A DNA stretch of 62,210 bases from an uncultured bacterium (GTDB lineage Bacteria > Acidobacteriota > Thermoanaerobaculia > Thermoanaerobaculales > Thermoanaerobaculaceae): assembly GCA_937924755.1 (NCBI GenBank), contig CALEVZ010000020.1, positions 1 to 62,210 on the forward strand, given 5' to 3'. Within the stretch, counting starts at the first letter, position 1. The number at the start of each line of letters is the position of its first letter. This document shows, piece after piece, positions 25,120-32,691 of this stretch. The position numbers were made by a program, and so were the translations under genes. The notes below the pieces were generated by a model. That model worked only from the letters and a program-made list of their open reading frames with translations. It ran no database searches and was not told where the DNA came from.

Positions 25120-27276
25120 ATGGGGAGGGATGCCAAGGGGCGGGCGCGGCGGCAGCTTGTGGCGCTGGGATGGGCCTGTGGGGTGGCGCAGGCGGTGCTG
25201 TTGCGGGAGGGGATGGCGCTGGCGGGGGGCTCGGAGATGGCCTGGGGGGTGGTGCTGGCGGTGTGGCTGGCCGGCATGTCCCTGGGTGCCCGCCTGGGGG
25301 TGTGGTTGGGTCGGCCGACCAGCGGCGAGTGGGGGCCGGCGGCGCTGGTGGTGGTCGCCTTCGGGGCCACCGTGCTGCTGCGGGCTGCCCCGGCGCTGAC
25401 CGGCACCCTGGCGGGGGAGGTGATGGCCACCTGGCGAGCGGCCTGGTTGTGGGCGGCGGCGGTGCTGCCGGTGGCCGCCCTGGGGGGGTGGTCCTTTCCC
25501 ACCCTCACCGCCGCCCTGGGCGGCCCCGCCGGCCGCGCCTGGGCGCTGGAGGCCGCCGGGGCGTTTCTCGGCGGGACGGTGTTCACCTTTGTCCTCGCCG
25601 GGGTGGGAAGTGGGGCAGCCCTGGGGGTGGCTCTGGCGGCGGCGGTGCTGCTGGCGCCGCCGCGGGGGTCGCGCTGGGCGGCGGTGGTGGGGGTGGCCAT
25701 CGCCGTGGGGATGGCATTGCCCCTTACGGACGGGGCGCTGGCGCGCGCCGGGTGGCGCTGGGCGGGCCACCCGGGCGAGCTGGCAGCCTGGACCAATACC
25801 CGGCAGCAGCGGCTGGAGCTGGGGGCGGGGCCACCGCCGGCCATCTACGGGGACGGCGCCCTGATCGCCGTCGAACCTGACCCCTACGCCACGGCCCCCG
25901 TGGGTCACCTGCTGGCTCTCCTGCACCCGGAACCCCGGGTGATGCTGTGCGTGGGGTGTCTGGGTGTGGGGGTGCTGCCGGCGTTGCTCCGCCACCCCGT
26001 GGAGCGCGTGGTGGTGGTTGAGGACGACCCCCAGCTGGCGCGGCGGCTGCCGCGGTGGCTGGGCGGGGAGCTGGCTAAGGCGCTGGGCGATGCCCGGGTG
26101 GAGCTCCCCGGCGACGACCCGGTGCGGGTGCTCCAGCGAGCCCAGGTGTTCGATCTGATCTTGCTCCTGGATCAGGACCCCCTCACCCTCCGTCACCACC
26201 GCACCCGCAGCCAGGAGTTCCTGTCGTCCTGTGCGGCCCGGCTGGCACCCGGCGGGGTGCTGGCCATGCGCACCGGGGTTGCCGACACCTACCTGGCCGG
26301 GTTCGGGGGGGGGTTGCTGGCTACCCTGGCCGCGACGTTGAAGGCGGTGTTCCCCGCCGTCGCCGCACTGCCGGGGGAGAGGGTCATCCTGGTGGCCGGA
26401 ATGGAGGAGAGCGGGCTGGTACCGGGACTGGAGGATCTCACCCGTCGCTGGTGGCAGCGGGGCGGTGGGGACCCCGCCTTCGACCCCATGCTGCTCGGCG
26501 CCCAGCTGGATCCCCAGCGCCTGGCGAGCCTGGCCGCCTTCGTGGCGGCGGCCAGTGCTCCCCCCAGCACCGCCCGGCACCCCCGAGCGGTGCTGCTGGC
26601 GACACTGCACGCCGAGGCTCGGGGAGGGTCGCGGGCCGCGGGCCCGGTGACCGCGGTGCTGGGCATGCCTTCCCGGTGGGCGCTGGTGGCCGTGCTGGCC
26701 CTGGCACTGCTGCCCCTCCTGTGGGCGCTCGCGAAAGGGGGGCCGGCCTCCCCGCTGGCCGCCTGCGTGGGGTTTTCATCCATGGGGTGGTGGCTGCTGC
26801 TGCTGGGGGCCTGGCAAGCCGCCGAGGGCTCGGTGTACGCCGAGGTGGGGGTGCTGTCGGGTCTGTTCATGGCTGGGATGGCGGCTGCTGCCTGGGGGGT
26901 GGCTCGGGGGCGTGAGCCCCTCCCCTGGCTCGGGGGAGCGCTGGCGGGGGGGGTGGTGCTCTCGCTGGCCCTGGCCGGCGCCGTGCCGCTGCTGTGGCCC
27001 CGCACCACCATCGTGCCGTTGCTGGTGGGGGCCGGCGCCTGCACCGGCGCGGCCTTCCCCGGGCTGGCCGAGCTGGCCGGCGGCGGTAATCAGCGGCGGG
27101 GCGCGGGTCGCAGCTTCGCCGCCGACGAGCTGGGAGCAGCCATCGGTGCTCTGGTCCTGGGAACCGTCGCCCTGCCCTGGCTGGGGTTACCGGGGGCGGG
27201 GACGGCGCTGGCAGTGATCATGGCCGCAGCCTTGGGGAGCCTGCTGGTGGGGCGGCGGCGCCGGGCGGGAGGTTGA
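25120..27276 (+). CDS. Membrane-fused spermidine-synthase-like protein
   Basis: A 718-residue protein with three parts: an N-terminal block of about six helices (to about residue 205), a soluble Rossmann domain in the middle (about 220-460), and a C-terminal block of about six helices. The middle has VMLCVGCLGVGVLPALL, a GxGxG nucleotide/SAM-type loop, then VVVVEDD and FDLILLLDQDP, as in aminopropyltransferase-like folds. RTRSQEFL after the DP motif resembles the spermidine-synthase YTxEFF region. Polyamine-binding residues are not convincing, so actual polyamine synthesis is doubtful. The fused architecture is known in many bacteria, but its substrate is unclear. Confidence 0.75.
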   Translation: MGRDAKGRARRQLVALGWACGVAQAVLLREGMALAGGSEMAWGVVLAVWLAGMSLGARLGVWLGRPTSGEWGPAALVVVAFGATVLLRAAPALTGTLAGEVMATWRAAWLWAAAVLPVAALGGWSFPTLTAALGGPAGRAWALEAAGAFLGGTVFTFVLAGVGSGAALGVALAAAVLLAPPRGSRWAAVVGVAIAVGMALPLTDGALARAGWRWAGHPGELAAWTNTRQQRLELGAGPPPAIYGDGALIAVEPDPYATAPVGHLLALLHPEPRVMLCVGCLGVGVLPALLRHPVERVVVVEDDPQLARRLPRWLGGELAKALGDARVELPGDDPVRVLQRAQVFDLILLLDQDPLTLRHHRTRSQEFLSSCAARLAPGGVLAMRTGVADTYLAGFGGGLLATLAATLKAVFPAVAALPGERVILVAGMEESGLVPGLEDLTRRWWQRGGGDPAFDPMLLGAQLDPQRLASLAAFVAAASAPPSTARHPRAVLLATLHAEARGGSRAAGPVTAVLGMPSRWALVAVLALALLPLLWALAKGGPASPLAACVGFSSMGWWLLLLGAWQAAEGSVYAEVGVLSGLFMAGMAAAAWGVARGREPLPWLGGALAGGVVLSLALAGAVPLLWPRTTIVPLLVGAGACTGAAFPGLAELAGGGNQRRGAGRSFAADELGAAIGALVLGTVALPWLGLPGAGTALAVIMAAALGSLLVGRRRRAGG

Positions 27277-27297
27277 TCGGGCGATCGGGAATTGGTG

Positions 27298-27303
27298 TAC
27301 GTT
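27298..27303 (+). promoter_or_regulatory. Probable -10 box for msrC
   Basis: TACGTT lies 30 bases before the preferred GTG at 27328, with TTGATC at 27273-27278 as a possible -35 (19-base gap). A GGGGAGG Shine-Dalgarno lies between the box and the GTG. Confidence 0.35.
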
Positions 27304-27327
27304 AGGCCTGGTGGGGAGGTGGCAGCG

Positions 27328-27819
27328 GTGCAGAACGACGGGAAGACCGGGCGGTATGAGCGCATCCTCTGGCAGCTCCAAGAGTTGCTCGCCAAGTCCA
27401 GCGATCCGGTGGCGCGCATGGCGACGGTGGCAGCCCTGCTACATCACAAACAGCCGGCGTTTTCCTGGACCGGCTTTTATCTCCTCAGGGACGGTGACCT
27501 GGTGGTGGGCCCCTACCAGGGGCCGGTGGCCTGCCTGGTACTGCTGCCCCGCCACACCGGGGTGTGCTGGGCGGCGGTGGACCGGGGGGAGCCGGTGGTC
27601 GTGCCCGACGTCCACGTCTTCCCCGGCCACATCGCCTGCGATCCCCGCTCCCGCTCCGAAGTGGTGGTGCCGCTGCGGGACGAGCGCGGGGGCATCGTTG
27701 GGGTGCTGGACGTGGACAGCACTCGCCCCGCCGCCTTCGACGAGGTGGACGCCGCCTGGCTAGGGCGCATCTCCGCCCTGATTTCCGGCGCTTCAGGCAC
27801 GAGCTCTCTGGCGGGTTGA
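27328..27819 (+). CDS. msrC: Free methionine-(R)-sulfoxide reductase (GAF fold)
   Basis: A 163-residue single-GAF protein of the fRMsr family, which reduces free methionine-R-sulfoxide with thioredoxin. The sequence follows the family closely: FSWTGFYLL, GPYQGPVAC, GVCWAAVDRGEPVVVPDVHV, PGHIACD, SEVVVPL and GVLDVDS. All three catalytic/resolving Cys are present, at about residues 69, 80 and 104. GTG at 27328 is preferred because GGGGAGG lies about 8 nt upstream; in-frame starts at 27319 (GTG) and 27292 (TTG) are possible. A cytoplasmic repair role against oxidants is expected. Confidence 0.9.
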   Translation: MQNDGKTGRYERILWQLQELLAKSSDPVARMATVAALLHHKQPAFSWTGFYLLRDGDLVVGPYQGPVACLVLLPRHTGVCWAAVDRGEPVVVPDVHVFPGHIACDPRSRSEVVVPLRDERGGIVGVLDVDSTRPAAFDEVDAAWLGRISALISGASGTSSLAG

Positions 27820-27871
27820 GCGACGGCGGGTGGGCTCCGCACCATCGGGTGCGCAATAACCGGCTGAACCC

Positions 27872-27902
27872 GGGGGCTTGACAAGACGGAGAGAGAGAGA
27901 AT
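27872..27902 (+). promoter_or_regulatory. G-run plus TTGACAAG motif upstream of the second Cys-rich gene
   Basis: Five G residues, then CTTGACAAGACGG, then a GA-repeat ending GAGAGAAT. It matches the motif at 25008-25032 on the other strand in the G-run, TTGACAAGA and GAGAGAGAAT, with a 6-base length difference in the GA tract. A standard -10 is not evident. Confidence 0.45.
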
Positions 27903-27937
27903 GCCGAACCGACTTTAGCAAGAGGGAGGATAGGGCG

Positions 27938-28159
27938 ATGGCGAAGAAGCTGGCGGCGGTGGTTGGGCCGGTCCTCCTGTGGGGATTCCTCGGCGCCGGG
28001 ACGCAGGCGGAGGCTCGGTGGTGGTGTGAACGTGTCGAAACGCCTTCCTATACCTGTGCTTTTTGTTACCACACGGTCATCCTCGACGGGCAGTCGTGCC
28101 ATCTCTGGGAGGGGTGGTGCAGCGACGGCTGGCACGACACCGGATGGTACTGTTGGTGA
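27938..28159 (+). CDS. Exported Cys-rich small peptide (6 Cys)
   Basis: A 73-residue protein with a clear signal peptide (residues 1-26, ending TQAEA before RWW). The mature peptide of about 47 residues is rich in Trp, His, Tyr and Cys, with Cys at 30, 40, 43, 54, 61 and 72. The CAFC and CHLW segments could bind metal or form disulfides. No family is recognised. ATG at 27938 has a strong Shine-Dalgarno (GGGAGGA). The next gene starts within 6 bases, so the pair is one unit, paralleling the pair at 21377-24954. Confidence 0.65.
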   Translation: MAKKLAAVVGPVLLWGFLGAGTQAEARWWCERVETPSYTCAFCYHTVILDGQSCHLWEGWCSDGWHDTGWYCW

Positions 28160-28164
28160 TCCCC

Positions 28165-29304
28165 ATGCGGCGGCTTGCCCTGGTTCTGGTTTTCACGGTC
28201 GGTGACGTGGCGGCCGTCACTCTGGCAGGCCAGGACCCCAGCACCCTCGCTGAAAGGGAGTTTTCGTCGGAGGTGATGTTTGCCGCCGATGGCGAGGGGC
28301 GGGTCCTGGCGTATGAGGGCACGGGGAAGCTCTTTTCCCTTTGGGACGACGAGGGGAAGGCGGTGGCTCGCTGTCGGTTGGCTCAGCCGAGCTTGGAAGG
28401 CTCGGCCAACGTTGTGGCGGTGCGCGGGGACAGGGCGCTGGTGAGCTTCTTCGAGCCAGCGGCGGGGCAGGAGGAGGCGCGACAGCTGGTGGTGGTGGAC
28501 GTGGCGAGGTGTCGGCTGGTCCATGCCTTCGCCCTCGAAGGTGTGGTCATGGGGGCTGTGGGTTTCGACCAGGGTTGGTTGACGGTGACCCGGGCGCCAG
28601 GCACGGCTGTCCACCGCTTCCTGTACCTGGACGATCGCGGCAAGGTAACTGCCGAGTATCAGCTCCCGCACGCCTTGCAGGACGGCCTGGAACGGGAGGA
28701 AGTTCCCCCCCTCGCGCGGGGTGGGCGACTGTTGGGCGTCGGCAGGGGCGTCGCCCGGCGGGTCGCCGTGCTCACCAATGCTGCCTACGAAATCTGGTTT
28801 CCCGCCCAGAAGGGTCGACCAGCCCGCCGTCTCGATACTCCAGACTGCCTGGCAGCCCGCGGTCGGGCCCTGCAGGGAGAGGAAGCGGAGCAGGAGTTGC
28901 GGCGTCGTGCGGCCGGCGCCAGCGAAGAGACCAGGCGGGTGATCGAGGATTTCGTCCTCCGCTCCCGGGCGGGGCGCGCCTCGCCGATGCGCAGTTATGT
29001 GGGCGCGGTGGCGACTGCCACCGCTCGAGGTGATGTGCTAGTCGTTGCGGTGCGCGACCCGCAGCTGGCGGGAGGCTGCCGTCTGGATCTGTGGGACACG
29101 TCGGTGGAGGGGTTGGTGGCCGTCCTCTCGCCGCCCGAAAACCTCTGTCCGGGCTTTCTTGCGCTCGGGCGCGAGCAACTCTGGGTGCTGAAAGAGCGGC
29201 GACTCGTCTCCGTGCCTCTGCCCGCCCAGCTGGTACCTGTGGAGGACCCGTGCACGGCGGTCACTGCGGTGCGGGGCGAGGATCTGCAAGTCCGCCAGCT
29301 GTAG
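28165..29304 (+). CDS. Secreted propeller-like protein of unknown function
   Basis: A 379-residue protein beginning with a signal-like MRRLALVLVFTVGDVAAVTLAG. The rest is made of short beta-rich repeats such as MFAADGEGRVLAYEGTGK, LFSLWDDEGKAVARC and LWDTSVEGLVAVLSP, which suggest a six- or seven-bladed propeller. It lacks the carboxypeptidase-regulatory repeats of the related 1089-residue protein. An Arg/Glu-rich helical insert lies near residues 230-275. ATG at 28165 is taken; ATG at 28144, overlapping the previous gene, is equally possible. No enzymatic motif is seen. Confidence 0.62.
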   Translation: MRRLALVLVFTVGDVAAVTLAGQDPSTLAEREFSSEVMFAADGEGRVLAYEGTGKLFSLWDDEGKAVARCRLAQPSLEGSANVVAVRGDRALVSFFEPAAGQEEARQLVVVDVARCRLVHAFALEGVVMGAVGFDQGWLTVTRAPGTAVHRFLYLDDRGKVTAEYQLPHALQDGLEREEVPPLARGGRLLGVGRGVARRVAVLTNAAYEIWFPAQKGRPARRLDTPDCLAARGRALQGEEAEQELRRRAAGASEETRRVIEDFVLRSRAGRASPMRSYVGAVATATARGDVLVVAVRDPQLAGGCRLDLWDTSVEGLVAVLSPPENLCPGFLALGREQLWVLKERRLVSVPLPAQLVPVEDPCTAVTAVRGEDLQVRQL

Positions 29305-29481
29305 AGGAGCTGGTGCCCGAGGAAAGCTGGAACGCTGGGTATGGGACGGCGAAGGGCAGCGTCACGAACTAGGCGCCCGGAAACCAGCGGGGCCCATTCT
29401 CGAAGCCGAAAACGGGGCACCGTTTCCTGAGGTCGAGAAAGCCCTCGCCGAGATTGATGGGTCGCGACACCCTGGCCGGGC

Positions 29482-29487
29482 TATACT
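29482..29487 (+). promoter_or_regulatory. Probable -10 box for the rhomboid gene
   Basis: TATACT lies 9 nt before the ATG at 29497 and no Shine-Dalgarno is present, so the leader would be absent or 2-3 nt long. The preceding gene-free stretch (29305-29496) shows nothing else I can name. Confidence 0.45.
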
Positions 29488-29496
29488 TCCCCGCCC

Positions 29497-30207
29497 ATGT
29501 TTCCGCTGCGGGATACCATCCCGTCCCGGCGGCGCCCGGTCGTCACCATCGCCATCGTGGTGGGGTGCAGCGTGGTGTTCCTGTTCGAGCTCATGCTGGG
29601 TCCCGAGCTGCCCCGTTTTCTCCAGGCCTACGCCTTCGTGCCGGCCCATCTCTTTTACCCGCAAGCCTTCGACACCACCTTACCGGCCACATTTCTGGCG
29701 GCGCTCTTCTCCATGTTCCTCCACGGCGGGTGGCTGCACATCATCGGCAACATGTGGTTCTTGTGGGTTTTTGGCGACAACGTGGAAGACGTGCTGGGGC
29801 ACGGGGGGTACCTCCTCTTTTATCTGCTGTGCGGGCTGGCGGCGACCCTCGCTCAGGCGGTCATCGAGCCGGCGTCCACCATCCCCATGGTGGGGGCCTC
29901 GGGCGCCATCGCCGGGGTGCTGGGGGCGTATTTCATCTGGTTCCCGTGGTCGCGGGTGAAGACCTTCGTGTTCTTAGGGTTCTTCTTCACCCTGGCGGAG
30001 CTGCCCGCCCCGCTGTTTCTGGTGATGTGGTTCGTCATCCAGTTTTTCTCCGGTACCCTGTCGCTGGCTGCCGCTTCCAGCGGCGGTGGCGGGGTGGCCT
30101 TTTTCGCCCACATCGGCGGTTTCGTGGCCGGCATGGCCGCGGCGGTGTGGCTGCGCCGTCGCGGGATCGCGCGTCCGCGCCCGCGCCACGTCATCTTCTG
30201 GGAGTGA
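29497..30207 (+). CDS. Rhomboid-family intramembrane serine protease
   Basis: A 236-residue membrane protein with six to seven helices. The catalytic Ser is at about residue 135 in VGASGAIAGVLGAY (GxSG motif), and the catalytic His at about 205 in FFAHIGGFVAGM. HGGWLHIIGNMWFLWVFGDNVED is the typical L1/TM2 region. Both catalytic residues are present, so it should cleave membrane substrates. It begins MFPLRDTIPS with a -10 box just upstream. The DegT aminotransferase gene follows by 3 bases. Confidence 0.92.
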   Translation: MFPLRDTIPSRRRPVVTIAIVVGCSVVFLFELMLGPELPRFLQAYAFVPAHLFYPQAFDTTLPATFLAALFSMFLHGGWLHIIGNMWFLWVFGDNVEDVLGHGGYLLFYLLCGLAATLAQAVIEPASTIPMVGASGAIAGVLGAYFIWFPWSRVKTFVFLGFFFTLAELPAPLFLVMWFVIQFFSGTLSLAAASSGGGGVAFFAHIGGFVAGMAAAVWLRRRGIARPRPRHVIFWE

Positions 30208-30210
30208 GTC

Positions 30211-31338
30211 ATGGTGAACGAGACGGCACCGATTCCTTTGTTCGACCTGAAACGGCAGTGGCGGCAGGTGGAGGCGGATGTGCGTGCCGCCCTGGAGAGG
30301 GTGTTTGCCACCCAGCAGTTCATCTTGGGCCCCGAGGTGGCCGCCCTGGAGAAGGAGTGCCAGGAGTACCTGGGGGTGGAGCACGCCATCGGCGTGTCCT
30401 CGGGCACCGATGCGCTGCTGGCCGCCCTGATGGCCCTGAACGTGGGCCCCGGCGACGAGGTGATCACCACGCCGTTCACGTTCTTCGCCACCGCCGGGGT
30501 GGTGGTCAGGCTGGGGGCGCGGCCGGTTTTCGTCGATATCCGGCCCGACGACTTCAACATCGATCCCGCGGCGGTGGCCGCCGCACTCACCCCGCGCACC
30601 CGGGCGATCATCCCCATACATCTTTTCGGGCAGGCGGCGGACATGGACGCCCTGCGCGAGGCAGCCGGCCATGTGCCCATCGTCGAGGACTGCTGCCAGT
30701 CCATCGGCTGCCGGTACCACGGCGTGTCCACCGGGGCGCTGGGGACGGTGGGGTGCTTCTCCTTTTTTCCCACCAAGAACCTGGGGGCTTTCGGCGACGG
30801 CGGACTGCTGACCACCAACGACGCCGAGTTGGCCCAGCGGCTGCGGGACACCCGGGTGCACGGCATGCGCCCCCGCTACGTGCACCACTTCGTGGGAGGC
30901 AACTTCCGCCTGGACGCCATGCAGGCGGCCATTCTGCGTGCCAAGCTGCCCTACCTGGACGGCTGGATCGCCCGTCGTCGGGAGGGTGCGGCCCACTATG
31001 GTCGGCTCTTTACTGAGGTGGGGCTCGAAGGGATCGTCATGCCGCCTCCCGAGCTGGCCGGCCGCGGCCACGTGTACCACCAGTACGTGGTGCGGGTGCC
31101 GCAACGGGACGCCCTGCGGGAGTTCCTCGCCGGTCGCGGCATCGGCAGCGAGGTGTACTACCCCATTGCCCTGCACCAGCAGGCGTGCTTCGCCTCCCTG
31201 GGGTACAAGAGCGGAGACTTCCCGGAATCCGAGCGGGCCACCGACGAGGTGCTGGCGCTGCCCATCTTCCCTGAGGTGGAGGCGGCGGAGCGGGAGCGGG
31301 TGGTGGCGGCCATGGTCGAGTTTTACCTGGGCTCCTAG
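30211..31338 (+). CDS. DegT/DnrJ/EryC1/StrS-family sugar aminotransferase
   Basis: A 375-residue PLP enzyme that transaminates nucleotide-linked ketosugars. The family start (IPLFDLKRQWRQVEADVRAA) and the nucleotide/PLP-binding SSGTDALLAALMAL are present. The catalytic Lys is at about 189 in FFPTKNLGAFGDGG, and VHGMRPRYVHHFVGGNFRLD follows. It begins the glycan operon of aminotransferase, sugar-phosphate transferase, flippase and GT2, so an aminosugar in a surface polysaccharide or glycoconjugate is a reasonable inference. The exact sugar cannot be read from sequence alone. Confidence 0.92.
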   Translation: MVNETAPIPLFDLKRQWRQVEADVRAALERVFATQQFILGPEVAALEKECQEYLGVEHAIGVSSGTDALLAALMALNVGPGDEVITTPFTFFATAGVVVRLGARPVFVDIRPDDFNIDPAAVAAALTPRTRAIIPIHLFGQAADMDALREAAGHVPIVEDCCQSIGCRYHGVSTGALGTVGCFSFFPTKNLGAFGDGGLLTTNDAELAQRLRDTRVHGMRPRYVHHFVGGNFRLDAMQAAILRAKLPYLDGWIARRREGAAHYGRLFTEVGLEGIVMPPPELAGRGHVYHQYVVRVPQRDALREFLAGRGIGSEVYYPIALHQQACFASLGYKSGDFPESERATDEVLALPIFPEVEAAERERVVAAMVEFYLGS

Positions 31339-31353
31339 GTCCCACGACGGGTC

Positions 31354-32691
31354 GTGACCAGCTATCTGCCCCATGCCCCGAGCCTGCGGGCCGCCCTGGC
31401 GGTCGCCGACGCGGTGGCGCTGGGGGTGGCGGTGTGGGGCGCCCACCTGGTGCGCTTCGACAGCGCCTGGCGCGGCTCCAAGCTGGAGGTGCTGCGGGCT
31501 TCCCCCGGTTTTCTCGTCACCGCTGTGGCATTGATGTGGGCGGTGGCGGTGGCGGCGGAACTGTATGAGCCGGTGGTCCTTCGCCGGCGGCGGGAGATGG
31601 CGGTGCGGGTGGTGGCGGCCGGCGCCGCCTGGGCGGCCGGCGTGGTCGTGGCCATGTACCTGGTGCCCCGGTGGGAGTTCGGCCGCGGCCTGATGGTGCT
31701 CACCGCCGTGGGGTGGGCGGTTTTTGCCCTGCTGACGCGACTGCTTGCGCGCACCTGGGTCCTGCGGCGGCCACGGCCCCGGGCGCTGGTGGCGGGCGAG
31801 GAGTCGGCGGTGGCAACCCTTTCGGGGGTGCTGGCCCGGCACCCCCTATCCCCGTGGCAACCGGTACCGGCGGCGGGGCTGCATGGGCGGGCACTGGGCG
31901 AGAGGGCGGCGTCCGAGGGCGCCGTGGCCATCGTGGTGGCCGGGGCCGGGGGGAAGGACGCCCAGGAGTTGGCGGCGTTGCACTTCAGCGGCGTGCCGGT
32001 GGTGGCAGCGGCCGAGGTGTGGGCGTGGCTGGAGGGGCGTCTGCCATTGGACGAATTGACCCCGGAAAACTTCCTCCACCAGCCGGGGTTCGGAGCGGTG
32101 CACTGGACCCTGTTCAACCGCATCACCCGCGTGCTGGACGTGGCAGGGTCACTGGTGTTGCTGCTACTGAGTCTGCCGGTGCTGGCACTGGCTTCCCTTG
32201 CGGTGCTCATGGTGGACGGCCCGCCGGTGCTGTACCGCCAGCGGCGGGTGGGGCAGCTGGGACAGGAGTTCACCATGGTGAAGCTGCGCACCATGCGGCG
32301 GGATGCCGAGAAAGACGGCCCGCGCTTCGCCGCCGATGACGATCCCCGGGTCACACCCCTGGGCCGGGTGCTGCGACGTCTACGGCTGGACGAGCTGACC
32401 CAGCTCGTCAACGTGCTCTCGGGGGAGATGTCCTTGGTGGGACCGCGCCCCGAACGCCCCGAATTTGTGGCCCGGCTGACGGAGCACATCCCCTATTACC
32501 CGTTCCGCCTCGCCGTGCCGCCCGGCCTTACCGGCTGGGCACAGGTCAACATGGCCTCGGCGGTGACCCTGGACGAGCATCGCCGAAAGCTGGAGTACGA
32601 TCTTTTTTTCATCCGCGAGCGCTCGCTGGGGCTTTATCTGCTCATCCTGCTGCGCACCGTGAGCGCGGCGCTGGCGGGGCGGCGGCGGTGA
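31354..32691 (+). CDS. Polyprenyl-phosphate sugar-1-phosphate transferase (WcaJ/WbaP-type)
   Basis: A 445-residue initiating transferase that moves a hexose-1-phosphate from a nucleotide sugar to undecaprenyl phosphate. The N-terminal half has about four helices and a Rossmann-like region; the C-terminal catalytic half starts with a hydrophobic hairpin (SLVLLLLSLPVLALASLAVL). Catalytic-domain motifs include VLYRQRRVGQ, FTMVKLRTMR, RRLRLDELTQLVNVL, MSLVGPRPERPEFV and PGLTGWAQVN. The GTG start follows a 15-base gap after the aminotransferase. It starts the lipid-linked assembly line of this operon. Confidence 0.93.
   Translation: MTSYLPHAPSLRAALAVADAVALGVAVWGAHLVRFDSAWRGSKLEVLRASPGFLVTAVALMWAVAVAAELYEPVVLRRRREMAVRVVAAGAAWAAGVVVAMYLVPRWEFGRGLMVLTAVGWAVFALLTRLLARTWVLRRPRPRALVAGEESAVATLSGVLARHPLSPWQPVPAAGLHGRALGERAASEGAVAIVVAGAGGKDAQELAALHFSGVPVVAAAEVWAWLEGRLPLDELTPENFLHQPGFGAVHWTLFNRITRVLDVAGSLVLLLLSLPVLALASLAVLMVDGPPVLYRQRRVGQLGQEFTMVKLRTMRRDAEKDGPRFAADDDPRVTPLGRVLRRLRLDELTQLVNVLSGEMSLVGPRPERPEFVARLTEHIPYYPFRLAVPPGLTGWAQVNMASAVTLDEHRRKLEYDLFFIRERSLGLYLLILLRTVSAALAGRRR

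Noticed and set aside
29454-31842. Long overlapping open frames on both strands across the rhomboid and DegT genes
   Set aside because: They are shadows of the high third-position GC of the real genes; the products have no domain and are Arg/Gly/His-rich.
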